Below are positions 43,407-51,840 of a stretch of 64,000 bases of DNA, one piece after another. The translations under genes and the position numbers were made by a program. Below the pieces are notes generated by a model that saw nothing but the letters and a program-made list of their open reading frames with translations, was not told the origin of the DNA and made no database searches. Numbering within the stretch: position 1 is the stretch's first letter; every line of letters starts with the position of its first letter. Source of the DNA: a virus; the IMG/VR virus record IMGVR_UViG_3300044625_000894, positions 1-64,000 of that record; one strand, written 5' to 3'.

Positions 43407-43601
43407 TTAACCGCAATTACATTTATCTTTAGATTTACAGCCGCACTCTTCTTTTTTAATAATACGTTCTTGTTTCAACATTTCTTTTGTTGGTTTTTTT
43501 CCAGAACCTTTATTAGCGCGAATATTATCCCATAGACCTCGTTTGCTATAAGATCCATCAGCACGTTTAATAAGTTGTTTTTTTAATTTAGAAAATGCCA
43601 T
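43407..43601 (-). CDS. Small conserved phage protein, 64 aa
   Basis: Basic with a distinctive core, GLWDNIRANKGSGKKPTKEM, and a cysteine-rich tail (CGCKSKDKCNCG). The core phrase is one I know from small proteins near the head genes of many phages. The tail may bind a metal such as zinc or iron, which is notable next to a Dps-like gene. Function unknown. Confidence 0.7.
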   Translation of the reverse strand: MAFSKLKKQLIKRADGSYSKRGLWDNIRANKGSGKKPTKEMLKQERIIKKEECGCKSKDKCNCG

Positions 43602-43602
43602 A

Positions 43603-44019
43603 TTATTTCATTCTCTGTTTAATTTTATAACAACGCATTTCGCATTTATCTGCGATATTACCAATAAGTTGTTCTGTTCCCGGACTAACACCGGCAGCAA
43701 TAATTTGTTTAATTAATGCTTTAAGTTTTTCATCCATCTTATAAAGATAATCGTAATACATTTTATTATCTTGAACGTTAATGCTCGGAGCATCCATAAG
43801 TTTACTCATTGCACCGTTCAATACAGTTTGAAGTTCTAACGACTGTTCACCATAAAGACCGATGATACGTTCAGCAACGCTATCGTAATCTCCAGTTAAA
43901 TCTTGATATACATCGCCAAAAAATGCGTGGTCTGAATGGAACGGAGTTCCTTTTACCAAATTGTGACAGCTGTGTGAAAACAACTGCATTGCTCTTAATA
44001 GATATAATAGTTCTTTCAT
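43603..44019 (-). CDS. Dps-like (ferritin superfamily) protein, 138 aa
   Basis: Matches the Dps ferroxidase pattern by spacing: H19 (CHNLVKGTPF), H31 twelve residues later (SDHAFFGDVY), D46 and E50 in DYDSVAERI. These fit E. coli Dps H51, H63, D78 and E82. The Asp of E. coli (D67) is replaced by Gly35 with Asp36 next to it. The rest is helical, as in a four-helix bundle, and the C-terminus has two cysteines. Dps proteins oxidise iron and protect DNA from oxidative damage. The gene is inside the late virion operon, so it may protect the packaged genome or be a virion part. GAGG lies before the ATG. Called from motif spacing. Confidence 0.68.
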   Translation of the reverse strand: MKELLYLLRAMQLFSHSCHNLVKGTPFHSDHAFFGDVYQDLTGDYDSVAERIIGLYGEQSLELQTVLNGAMSKLMDAPSINVQDNKMYYDYLYKMDEKLKALIKQIIAAGVSPGTEQLIGNIADKCEMRCYKIKQRMK

Positions 44020-44020
44020 G

Positions 44021-44512
44021 TCATTTACCTCTAAAATAGAAGAATAAATCCCTGTGTGTTACTTTTTTGGAATTAAGTTTAGTCCAATTTTCGTCTTTTT
44101 CTTGAATCGCAGCAGTAAGCCATTCGTAAATTTTAAGTCGTTTTTTACGATTAAAAATATTATATTTTACATTTGCATGACGAAAACATTCATTTAAAAA
44201 TTCTTGACAAAATTCTGTATTAACTTGAATTGGATATTCCACTACAGTTTTATGATTTTTATCAAAGTTTTTTTCTGCTGAAAAATTTATATTAATTCCA
44301 TCGTTATAAAAAACTTTAGCTTGTTTAAATTTTTTATCTCTAAACTTTACGCATATATGTGAATACGGAAGATTTCGCATTAAACGAACAATCCATGACA
44401 AAGGAGAAAATCCTTTATGTACACAAAATCCCAAAACAAATATATCATCCATTGTAGATTTTCTGTATGTTTTGCTAGGCATTCTTAAAATGTTATTATT
44501 GTGTTTAGCCAT
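44021..44512 (-). CDS. Unidentified protein, possible permuted NlpC/P60-like fold, 163 aa
   Basis: Contains WIVRLMRNLPYSHICVKF with H52, similar to the histidine strand of permuted papain-like (NlpC/P60, YiiX-type) hydrolases. A second half is rich in Lys/Phe and carries NECFRHANVKYNIFNRKKRL. The family's usual catalytic Cys after a Tyr-Asn or FNC motif is not clear here, so it may be an inactive relative or unrelated. It is basic overall, with no signal peptide. It sits between the first fibre gene and the Dps-like gene, so it may be a virion or lysis-related protein. Confidence 0.5.
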   Translation of the reverse strand: MAKHNNNILRMPSKTYRKSTMDDIFVLGFCVHKGFSPLSWIVRLMRNLPYSHICVKFRDKKFKQAKVFYNDGININFSAEKNFDKNHKTVVEYPIQVNTEFCQEFLNECFRHANVKYNIFNRKKRLKIYEWLTAAIQEKDENWTKLNSKKVTHRDLFFYFRGK

Positions 44513-44513
44513 A

Positions 44514-45914
44514 CTATGCTAATACTCCAAGCCTTACTATTTGTGATCTATAGTCAACATAGTTTTCACCATTTACATTAACCACTCTAGCTTTAGGTGT
44601 ATTTGTATATGAATTACTTCCTTCATAAATAACAGATCCTATAGCCACAAATTCGGTAACAGGTAATCCGGTAATTAATTGTAGTTCTGTTGATGCTGCT
44701 GATCTTGCGCTAGATTTATCGTTATATTCCGCTTGTCCTAAAATACAAATAAATGGAGTACTAATGTCATTAGTTGCAAATACATGCATCAGCATAAATT
44801 TATTGTTTTGTACTTCTACTAAACTCCATGAACCTGCGGTATTTAAATTATATGCAGGACGTGTCCCAGTATAACCAGCAGTTCCATTGTATATTAAAGG
44901 AAATGCATCAGCAGATTTTTTCTTCCAAGCAGTTCCTGATCTATATAATACAGGGAATTGAGTTTGAGCTAAAATATCAAATTGAATATCTTCATCCCAA
45001 ATTAAACCTGATGAAGCAGTAAATTGCGCATCAGCATTAGCATTTCCAGCATTAATTGTAAAATTAGTTAATCCGCAACCATTACCAAATGCCGCACCTC
45101 TTGTTGTATGTAAATATGCATGCGTTTTTCCGTCCATGGTAATTCCATGTCGTTCATCACCAAATGTAACAATTTTTTGAACACCAGTTCCTGTAGAATC
45201 CCAATAAATAAATGCGCAATAAGCAAGAGATGCAATTAATGTCGCATCAAATGTCGTTGTATATGTAAGATTTGCTGATCCATCAATATAAAAAAAGTAG
45301 TTTCCAGTGGTATTCGGGATGGTTACACTTTTACTTGTTGTAATAGTTAATTTATTTGATGCTACATAAATCCCATAACTGGAAGAAACTGGAGCAATAG
45401 TAAAGGTTCTAGTGTTGTGATCAAATGACATTGTTGAATCAGTTCTATTGATAAACCCATTTGGTTCTTTCATATCAATAAAAGCTGTGGACAATACTCC
45501 AATAGAATTTGAAACAGCAAGAGTGGTAGGATAAGTAGTGTTATTTGGAGAATTAAGATTTGTTACCTTATTGATAACATCTTCTTTTAAATTTAGAGCA
45601 GATTGTGTTGCATTAGAAATAGGTTTATTTAAGTCTGATGTATTATCAACATTTCCAAGGCCGACTTGAGCTTTTGTATAATCACCAGCTTGTGCAACAA
45701 CATCTCCCACTCTTCCAAAAACAGATGTCACTAAATCAGAAACCGCCGGTTGACTAATCAAAATCCAAGATGAAGCAGCTTCGTCGTAAGAATAAAGAGA
45801 ATGTGTATCTAATTGTTCTACAATGTCGCCATCAGAAGGAGCTAATGCTAAACGTTCTTCCGCAGTTTGTACCTTCTTTATTCCTTCATCTCGAATGTTT
45901 TTAAAGCTATCCAT
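44514..45914 (-). CDS. Tail fibre-like protein, 466 aa
   Basis: The N-terminal helix (NIRDEGIKKVQTAEERLALA) is followed by a widespread fibre phrase, GRVGDVVAQAGDYTKAQVGL and NVDNTSDLNKPIS. The rest is Ser/Thr-rich beta sequence with a later SSARSAASTELQLITGLP. This is typical of long tail or side fibres that adhere to host surface sugars. It starts on the stop codon of the preceding small gene, so the two are translated together. Confidence 0.75.
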   Translation of the reverse strand: MDSFKNIRDEGIKKVQTAEERLALAPSDGDIVEQLDTHSLYSYDEAASSWILISQPAVSDLVTSVFGRVGDVVAQAGDYTKAQVGLGNVDNTSDLNKPISNATQSALNLKEDVINKVTNLNSPNNTTYPTTLAVSNSIGVLSTAFIDMKEPNGFINRTDSTMSFDHNTRTFTIAPVSSSYGIYVASNKLTITTSKSVTIPNTTGNYFFYIDGSANLTYTTTFDATLIASLAYCAFIYWDSTGTGVQKIVTFGDERHGITMDGKTHAYLHTTRGAAFGNGCGLTNFTINAGNANADAQFTASSGLIWDEDIQFDILAQTQFPVLYRSGTAWKKKSADAFPLIYNGTAGYTGTRPAYNLNTAGSWSLVEVQNNKFMLMHVFATNDISTPFICILGQAEYNDKSSARSAASTELQLITGLPVTEFVAIGSVIYEGSNSYTNTPKARVVNVNGENYVDYRSQIVRLGVLA

Positions 45915-46255
45915 TAGATAACCTTTCCGTTAATAGATACGGTTAAATTCCCAGATCCAGAAACGCAAGTATATGCAACTTTAACAAATCCATAACCAGC
46001 TTTTTCTACATTTAAAATTCTTCCCCCAGTAGATCCTGTTGGAATAAATGCATCAATTTTAACAAATTCTTCTTCTAAACTGTTAGACCCATAAAGAGTA
46101 ATTAATGGCGTTACCGCAGAAAATCCTGTCCAAGTAGATTGTAAACAATAAAGAGAAATCTCTTGGATGCTAATTGCATCAGATTGCACAGAAGCACCTG
46201 CACTTACATTATTCAAAAGTTTAACATTTAATTTATTTACAATAAAATCTTGCAT
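45914..46255 (-). CDS. Small fibre-associated protein, 113 aa
   Basis: A beta-rich protein with low charge, with phrases IPTGSTGGRILNVEKAGYGF and YTCVSGSGNLTVSINGKVI. The STGGRI phrase also occurs in the fibre at 53970, suggesting a shared domain. It is probably a fibre tip, a fibre subunit or an adhesin partner. The start codon lies ten bases after the stop of the beta-helix fibre gene. Confidence 0.6.
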   Translation of the reverse strand: MQDFIVNKLNVKLLNNVSAGASVQSDAISIQEISLYCLQSTWTGFSAVTPLITLYGSNSLEEEFVKIDAFIPTGSTGGRILNVEKAGYGFVKVAYTCVSGSGNLTVSINGKVI

Positions 46256-46265
46256 ATATTACTCT

Positions 46266-48533
46266 TTACGCTTTAGTTACTAATACACGTTTGTTTGCGT
46301 CATCATAGGTTATGGTTGTTCCTGCACCTAAGTTGTTTGTCGCAAATGTTCCGTTTCTTGTTCCGGTGTATTCCATGATAGTATATGTTCCAGTTTGCGG
46401 AGCATATCCATTATGGTTTATAGATCCACCCAAAGATACATCACCATTTACTATTAATTTGTTACAAACTCCTCCAGCTGCAAAATTGATATTAAGTTTT
46501 CCAGCATTAGTAAAATTACCCATAACAGTTCCAGTTGATGTTGTCGTAGGCGAACTAGATGCATGAACATAGACTCCATATGTCGTTCCGTTATTAGTTA
46601 ATGCTCCACAAGTTCCTGTTAAGTTTAATCTTCCATTTGCGGCAGATATAGTTACTGCGCTATTTGCAATTGATCCGGATACATCCAATATTCCATTTTC
46701 TGCAACAGTTGGAGAAGTATATGTATTTGTTCCAGTTAATTTTACAGTTCCGCTTAAAGATTTAAACGTCATGTTTTGTGGATTTGTTGCTCCGTTTGAA
46801 ATAACGCCACTTACTGTTGCAGATCCTGTAGGGTTTGAAACATAAAACACGGACCCAGCTTTTACATCTCCATCAGGATTTAAAACAATTGATCCTGTAA
46901 AGTTAGAGCCATTTGGCAAATATAACTGATTTAAACAACTTCCTCTAACTTTTAGCGTATGAGCGATGTTTCCGCCAGAATCATATCTTGCTACAGTATA
47001 ATTTGCTAAAGCTAATGTTTGGTTTTCAGTTGAATCAGAAAAACTAATTTCTCCTCCATTCATTGCCGATGAGGTTAAATTTGCTGTAGTTCCTGATTTT
47101 ATTACCAATTTACCTTCACCGGTAAAATTTAAACCCGATATATTTCCAGTCATACCAGCCCCGCCTTGAACGCTTTGTAAATATATTTTTTTGGATACAT
47201 TTCCAGTTATTGTTCCAGTCATTAGTGCTTGTACTGTAAAGTTATAAGATCCAACATCGCTAAATTCGATAGCATTTGGTATTGATGTTGCTGATCTAAG
47301 AACTCCAGAATTAGTAGAAGATCCATAAACTGATGACATTACATCATTTTTATAAATGATTTTAGGACCATTTATTCCACCAAATTGTCCGGTATAAGAG
47401 TTAATTTCTCCTATTAAAACTTTTGAGAAAGTAAGAGTTCCACCCTGCCAAGTAGAAGCATTATTAAAATAAAATTTTGCAGTTTCGACCGTATTATCTA
47501 TTACAATATTTTTATTACTAGCAGTTACTTTACCCGTAGTACTGTTTGAACCAAAATTGTAATTAGACGTTCCTTTTATATTCAAATTCCCGTCAATAAT
47601 AATTGGAGCTAATATTGGTGTATTTGCTTGAGATGATTCAATTTTTGGTTCAGAACCACCAAGCGTTAATGATTTTGAATTTGAATTAGTAATAGTCCAC
47701 TGAGTAGAAGGTGATGACAATGGAAATTTAAGGCTATTTACAGTAACATCTGCATCAACAACAACAGAAGCACTTGCGGTTCCTGATATATTTTTATTTA
47801 TACTAGCAACTGCAGTGGAAGAATTTGGTACAACTTGCGGATTCCAATTTGATGCTAAATTCCAAATAGCATTATTTACACCTACCCAAGAAGTAGGAGC
47901 AACGTAAGTAATTGATAATTGATTTGAAGTGCTATTAGATGATCCTGTTGCAGTAGTTACAGAATTTTCCGGAATAGTAATTTGAACTGTTCCGCCAGAA
48001 GTAGGAGTTACGGTAAATGTGTAAGCTGAACCTGATCCAGAAAGAGATGATGCTGTTCCGTTAGTAACTAAAATGTCCGAAATTTGAAGTCCTGTTACCG
48101 ATTTATTAAATGTTGCTGTTACAATAAATGCGTTTGTTACAAAGCTAGAACTTGTTGTTAAAACAACTTCTGCTAAACCCGCAGAACCAAGAACTAAATC
48201 CATCGATGAGGCATTTGGAATATTATCACGTTTAATTGAAACTCTTGGAGTTCTTCCTTCTCCGGAAATAAAAATTCGATATAATTCATACAACTCACCA
48301 TTCTGCATTCCAGAACGAACTTTAACGGTATCAGTTCCGGTAAATGAATCTTTAAATCCTGAAACAAATCGTTTAGCACTTAGATTGTGTTTATAAACAA
48401 TACCCACCATATCCCAGTTAGCTTCATTAGATAAAATGATGTGATTTACTACTTCCGGTAATAATTTCAATACTTCTTTATCAAGAGTTACTTGAATATC
48501 TTGTCCTGATTCATGACTTATAGTTACTAACAT
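46266..48533 (-). CDS. Adhesin-like tail protein: Ig-like domain plus autotransporter-style beta-helix, 755 aa
   Basis: The start ATG 48533 has GGGAGATATCA before it; a longer frame to 48602 reads backward through a terminator and promoter and is rejected. An Ig-like domain lies at about residues 140-215 (NAFIVTATFNKSVTGLQISD, YTFTVTPTSGGTVQITI). A spacer WVGVNNAIWNLASNWNPQ follows, then a long beta-helix region with the autotransporter-associated repeat style (SGTVKLTGTNTYTSPTVAEN, GILDVSGSIANSAVTI). It ends YTIMEYTGTRNGTFATNNLG. Such passenger-like repeats are unusual in phages and imply a fibre of helical beta coils. Confidence 0.75.
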   Translation of the reverse strand: MLVTISHESGQDIQVTLDKEVLKLLPEVVNHIILSNEANWDMVGIVYKHNLSAKRFVSGFKDSFTGTDTVKVRSGMQNGELYELYRIFISGEGRTPRVSIKRDNIPNASSMDLVLGSAGLAEVVLTTSSSFVTNAFIVTATFNKSVTGLQISDILVTNGTASSLSGSGSAYTFTVTPTSGGTVQITIPENSVTTATGSSNSTSNQLSITYVAPTSWVGVNNAIWNLASNWNPQVVPNSSTAVASINKNISGTASASVVVDADVTVNSLKFPLSSPSTQWTITNSNSKSLTLGGSEPKIESSQANTPILAPIIIDGNLNIKGTSNYNFGSNSTTGKVTASNKNIVIDNTVETAKFYFNNASTWQGGTLTFSKVLIGEINSYTGQFGGINGPKIIYKNDVMSSVYGSSTNSGVLRSATSIPNAIEFSDVGSYNFTVQALMTGTITGNVSKKIYLQSVQGGAGMTGNISGLNFTGEGKLVIKSGTTANLTSSAMNGGEISFSDSTENQTLALANYTVARYDSGGNIAHTLKVRGSCLNQLYLPNGSNFTGSIVLNPDGDVKAGSVFYVSNPTGSATVSGVISNGATNPQNMTFKSLSGTVKLTGTNTYTSPTVAENGILDVSGSIANSAVTISAANGRLNLTGTCGALTNNGTTYGVYVHASSSPTTTSTGTVMGNFTNAGKLNINFAAGGVCNKLIVNGDVSLGGSINHNGYAPQTGTYTIMEYTGTRNGTFATNNLGAGTTITYDDANKRVLVTKA

Positions 48534-48562
48534 TGATATCTCCCATGGATTATTGTTATATA

Positions 48563-48572
48563 AAGTTGTTAA
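48563..48572 (-). promoter_or_regulatory. Late promoter-like element TTAACAACT(A/T), copy 8
   Basis: TTTTAACAACTT, then TATATAACAAT, 29 bases before ATG 48533 and merged with the terminator T-run at 48571-48608. Confidence 0.72.
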
Positions 48573-48608
48573 AAAAAATTCGGGGCAGAAATTTCTTTCC
48601 ACCCCGAA
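48571..48608 (-). terminator. Intrinsic terminator after the repeat fibre gene
   Basis: On the minus strand TTCGGGG and CCCCGAA pair (48579-48608), with an inner GAAA/TTTC stem, followed by a run of eight T. It closes the transcript of the 735-residue fibre. Confidence 0.92.
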
Positions 48609-48648
48609 CCTGATATTACCTATATCAAGGAATTGTCTTTAAAAACAA

Positions 48649-50856
48649 TTAGTACATGTATGTAACGCGGATGAAGTCACCGAGTTCGATAGCTTCGATT
48701 CCACCTACAGCAAACTCACCAGCCCAAGTAAGACGGGTTACGCCATCTACTACGGAAACTGTGTAGTCTTCACCTTCGTGAACCGCAAGACGGTTAACAA
48801 ATACTACAAGAGAGTTAGCTACTGGAGTTTGAGCAAGTTCTATGTAGCTCAATTCAGCGGTAACATCAATTTCAAAAGTTTCCTTACTGAAATCTTTATT
48901 TGCTGAAATTTGAGAATCAACATATGCCTTGTTTACTGCATGAGTTCCTTCGGTTGGAACGAATGGAATTTCTTCTTCGTTTTCATCCACAGAAATCAAT
49001 CTAATTGGTGAATATGCTTTTGATTCGCTTACAAACTTAACAAACGCACTTTCTCCAGCAGTAAAAGAAATGTGACCTTCTGTTCCACCAGAACCAACAT
49101 TGTTTGTTCCGTAGATAAAAACGTCACCGCCGCTATTGCCAATGTTAAATATATCATTTATTGCATTAACCCAAGTAGTAGTTTCACCTGCACCAATAAG
49201 ACCAACATGTAAATGGCCTTTTTGGTCACTACCTTCATTTACGCTAAATGCATAAGATGATAATTTTCCAACGTATTGAGTAGCTCCGCCTTCAGGAAGA
49301 TAGCTAACCTTAACTTCGGTTGGGCTGATTTCTGCTTTTTGATCAACAGCTGGCAACAAAAGATTTTCATCTTGATCTAAAACTTCAGGATTTGAAAATC
49401 CGATGTAGACCAAATCTTTTTCAATTTTAGAAATATGGCTTTCAGTATATTCCGGCCAACCTTCGTTAGCGATAGCAATATCGGAAAGAACTTCATATTT
49501 GCTATAATTGATAGAAGCTGTATCTGATCCTGATTCAAAAATAACTGAATGGGTATTTGCATCAATATCACCAGTCATTGCGCGTGAACCATCGTACTTG
49601 AAGAAATCAAGGTCGGCAGTTTCACGAGCAGTTACTTCTGCATCAATCGCACCTTGCAATAAACCTTCAGCAGCAAGAGCGCGAGTTTCTTCAGCATTAA
49701 CATCAGCAATACGATCACTAACTTCTTGAGCAAGTGCTGCATCATTTGACAAAACATAAGAAGCAAATGCGCTATCGTTAGTTGTATCAACAGAGTTGAT
49801 CAACTGAACGATTTCAGCAAAGCTGTCTTTGTCTGCATCAGAAGCAAGAAGAATTGCATCAATACGACCTTTTTCAGTGTCGATTTGACCTTGAAGTCCA
49901 GTTTCAACAGAATCCAACTGACCCTTGTTTACTGCGTCAGTAGACATCATACCACTAGCAAGACCTTCGATCTTGTTAGAGTTCATCTGAAGATTACCGG
50001 TCATAGATTGAGTGCCATTCAAGAGAAGGGCTCTGTCTTCTAAGTTATCGGTATAATCTTTAGCTTCTTGAACTCCAGAATCTAATTGGCCTTTGTTTAC
50101 CGCATCGGTAGACATCATGCCGCTAGCAAGACCTTCAATCTTATTGGAATTCATTTGAAGGTTGCCAGACATAGACTGAGAACCGTTCAAAAGAAGTGCA
50201 CGATCTTCGAGGTCATCAGTGTAGTCTTTAGCCTCTTGTACGCCGCTGTCTAACTGTCCTTTATTGACAGCTTCAGTGGACATCATACCTGCAGCAAGAC
50301 CTTCGATCTTGTTGGAGTTCATTTGAAGAGCGCCCGTCATTTGACGAGAACCGTTAAGTTTCAATAACGTTTCATCTTCTTGTGCACGAGCAGTTGCTTC
50401 ATCAGAAATTTGACCTTGAACACTAACGATGGTCGTATTAGGAGCCATTCCAAGAGTCAAAGCATCAAAATCTTCACGAATATCTTGAGCGTAAGCATCT
50501 ACATCAGATACTTGGCTGATAAGAGCATCAAGCGCAGTTTCTTCAGAAGCAAGTTTATCAGCAAGTTCTTTCAAAGTATCAAGAGCAGCCGGAGCGCCAT
50601 TGATAAGATCAGAAATTGCAGTTTGAATTGCAGAGTTACGATCGCTAATTTCTTGAGTAATCAATCCATTAACGAAATCGGTATCAGCAACTTCTTTATC
50701 ATTGTAAATTTTTACTACGTTTTGTAGAACGTCAAATTTGAAAACATCAACGAGTTGTCCGCTTGAGTTTTCAGCTTTAATTGCTCCACCTTGTTCGATT
50801 TTAAATTTAGAAGAGTCAATGCCTTCCAAATATTTCTGCTTAATTAAATTAGCCAT
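48649..50856 (-). CDS. Tail fibre-like protein with tandem repeats, 735 aa
   Basis: Helical N-terminal part (residues about 60-160) with many D/A/E and coiled-coil spacing, followed by three tandem 56-residue repeats. Each has MNSNKIEGLASGMMSTDAVN and KGQLDSGVQEAKDYTDNLED. Then comes a second coiled segment and a C-terminal beta region ending FIRVTYMY, with the phrase VNKAYVDSQISANKDF. Repeats of this kind are known from long trimeric fibres and extend the shaft. The codon use is somewhat more GC-rich than in neighbouring fibre genes. A GGGGAAAC ribosome site precedes the ATG. Confidence 0.82.
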   Translation of the reverse strand: MANLIKQKYLEGIDSSKFKIEQGGAIKAENSSGQLVDVFKFDVLQNVVKIYNDKEVADTDFVNGLITQEISDRNSAIQTAISDLINGAPAALDTLKELADKLASEETALDALISQVSDVDAYAQDIREDFDALTLGMAPNTTIVSVQGQISDEATARAQEDETLLKLNGSRQMTGALQMNSNKIEGLAAGMMSTEAVNKGQLDSGVQEAKDYTDDLEDRALLLNGSQSMSGNLQMNSNKIEGLASGMMSTDAVNKGQLDSGVQEAKDYTDNLEDRALLLNGTQSMTGNLQMNSNKIEGLASGMMSTDAVNKGQLDSVETGLQGQIDTEKGRIDAILLASDADKDSFAEIVQLINSVDTTNDSAFASYVLSNDAALAQEVSDRIADVNAEETRALAAEGLLQGAIDAEVTARETADLDFFKYDGSRAMTGDIDANTHSVIFESGSDTASINYSKYEVLSDIAIANEGWPEYTESHISKIEKDLVYIGFSNPEVLDQDENLLLPAVDQKAEISPTEVKVSYLPEGGATQYVGKLSSYAFSVNEGSDQKGHLHVGLIGAGETTTWVNAINDIFNIGNSGGDVFIYGTNNVGSGGTEGHISFTAGESAFVKFVSESKAYSPIRLISVDENEEEIPFVPTEGTHAVNKAYVDSQISANKDFSKETFEIDVTAELSYIELAQTPVANSLVVFVNRLAVHEGEDYTVSVVDGVTRLTWAGEFAVGGIEAIELGDFIRVTYMY
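49903..50364 (-). repeat. Tandem 168-bp repeats in a fibre gene (2 full plus 1 partial)
   Basis: Three in-frame copies of a 56-codon unit: 50364-50197, 50196-50029 and 50028-about 49903. The last copy lacks the final 14 codons or so. The protein repeats differ by only a few residues. Copy number can change by recombination and would alter shaft length. Confidence 0.82.
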
Positions 50857-50883
50857 TTTAGTTTCCCCTTTTTTTGTTTGTTA

Positions 50884-51315
50884 TTATTCGGTCTGATAAT
50901 AGATAAGTAATGTATCATCAACTTCTAAAAACCCATCGAGAGTTAAACCATTCCAGATTAACTCTTGTCCAACAACTACAAACTCTATCCCATACCGTTG
51001 TAGCGCCCCGCCTTGCAGAGTCAACAAAGTTGATTCTGGAAATGAGGGTATATTACTTAATGTTACTTTTTTCTCCGCCACATGTTGAGTTGTTAATACA
51101 ATTGTCTCAGAAATGGGAATATATTCTTTTTTATTCTTAAATGATGTATAATCTTCTGAAGAAAGGGCGCCGGATGTATTTTCTGTTGCTAGAGCAAGAG
51201 AAATTGTGTTTCCAGAAATACTTAATCCGTTAGAAACAACCGGATCGCTAGGAACTTGAACTGGATTACTATAATAATCTAAAGCTCCGGTTAACGGATT
51301 AAAACGAAATGGCAT
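50884..51315 (-). CDS. Fibre-associated protein, 143 aa
   Basis: The N-terminus FRFNPLTGALDYYS resembles the start of the 1174-residue fibre (IVFDPFTGQIIDTG), and the phrase SGALSSEDYTSFKNKK matches the common tail motif NGALSSADWTTFNNK in that protein. A small fibre or adaptor with a shared attachment domain is likely. Upstream gene starts are one to two bases away. The C-terminal half is beta-rich (WNGLTLDGFLEVDDTLLIYY). Confidence 0.65.
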   Translation of the reverse strand: MPFRFNPLTGALDYYSNPVQVPSDPVVSNGLSISGNTISLALATENTSGALSSEDYTSFKNKKEYIPISETIVLTTQHVAEKKVTLSNIPSFPESTLLTLQGGALQRYGIEFVVVGQELIWNGLTLDGFLEVDDTLLIYYQTE

Positions 51316-51316
51316 A

Positions 51317-51823
51317 TTATGTTCTCACTATGGAAACTAAATTATTTTTTGTAGAATCTGAATATGTAACTGTAATTGTTGCAACTGTGGCACCACTTTT
51401 TTTATAGATATATTGTTCGGTGGTTTCATTCGGAGTTGATGGGTAGATGGAATCATACTCATAAGGAACTAAAGTGTTGCGTTGAATTTGCATAGAGTTT
51501 CCGCTAGCATCAACTTTCATAACACGTTGGGTTCCGTTAACATTTCCATTTTCAGTTCCAACAACTAAAATCGAATCTTTTTCTGCAGCATCAACTTTTA
51601 CGTTCGCATCAATTGATCCATCGGTATTAATTTTTAAACTGTTGTCAGTTAATGGATCACGAATCGCAATGTCGGAATCATCAGCATTACTAATGAGTTC
51701 GGAAATTTCTGCAGTAACTTGGGCATCTACACGCAGACGATCATTTACTTCAATAAATGTTCTTTGAAGTATTTGTTCCTGACTTAAATTACTAAAAGTA
51801 TTATTTGGAATTCCCACAGCCAT
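51317..51823 (-). CDS. Tail-associated protein, 168 aa
   Basis: A helical, acidic N-terminal part (NLSQEQILQRTFIEVNDRLR) is followed by beta sequence (SLKINTDGSIDANVKVDAAE; TEQYIYKKSGATVATITV). Similar layouts occur in small tail proteins. The start ATG is seven bases after the TTAACAACT element, with AGGA inside the sequence TAGGAATAT. No family is recognised. Confidence 0.6.
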   Translation of the reverse strand: MAVGIPNNTFSNLSQEQILQRTFIEVNDRLRVDAQVTAEISELISNADDSDIAIRDPLTDNSLKINTDGSIDANVKVDAAEKDSILVVGTENGNVNGTQRVMKVDASGNSMQIQRNTLVPYEYDSIYPSTPNETTEQYIYKKSGATVATITVTYSDSTKNNLVSIVRT

Positions 51824-51830
51824 ATATTCC

Positions 51831-51840
51831 TAGTTGTTAA
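51831..51840 (-). promoter_or_regulatory. Late promoter-like element TTAACAACT(A/T), copy 9
   Basis: TTAACAACTA followed by GGAATAT and the ATG at 51823. Only seven bases separate the element from the start codon. Confidence 0.62.

Noticed and set aside
48534-48602. A longer N-terminus for the beta-helix adhesin gene (start at 48602)
   Set aside because: It would translate through a terminator hairpin and the promoter element; ATG 48533 has a good ribosome site.
51089-51098. TTAACAACTC on the minus strand inside the gene at 50884
   Set aside because: It encodes Leu-Thr-Thr-Gln within a good frame and has C at the last position, unlike the 12 boundary copies.
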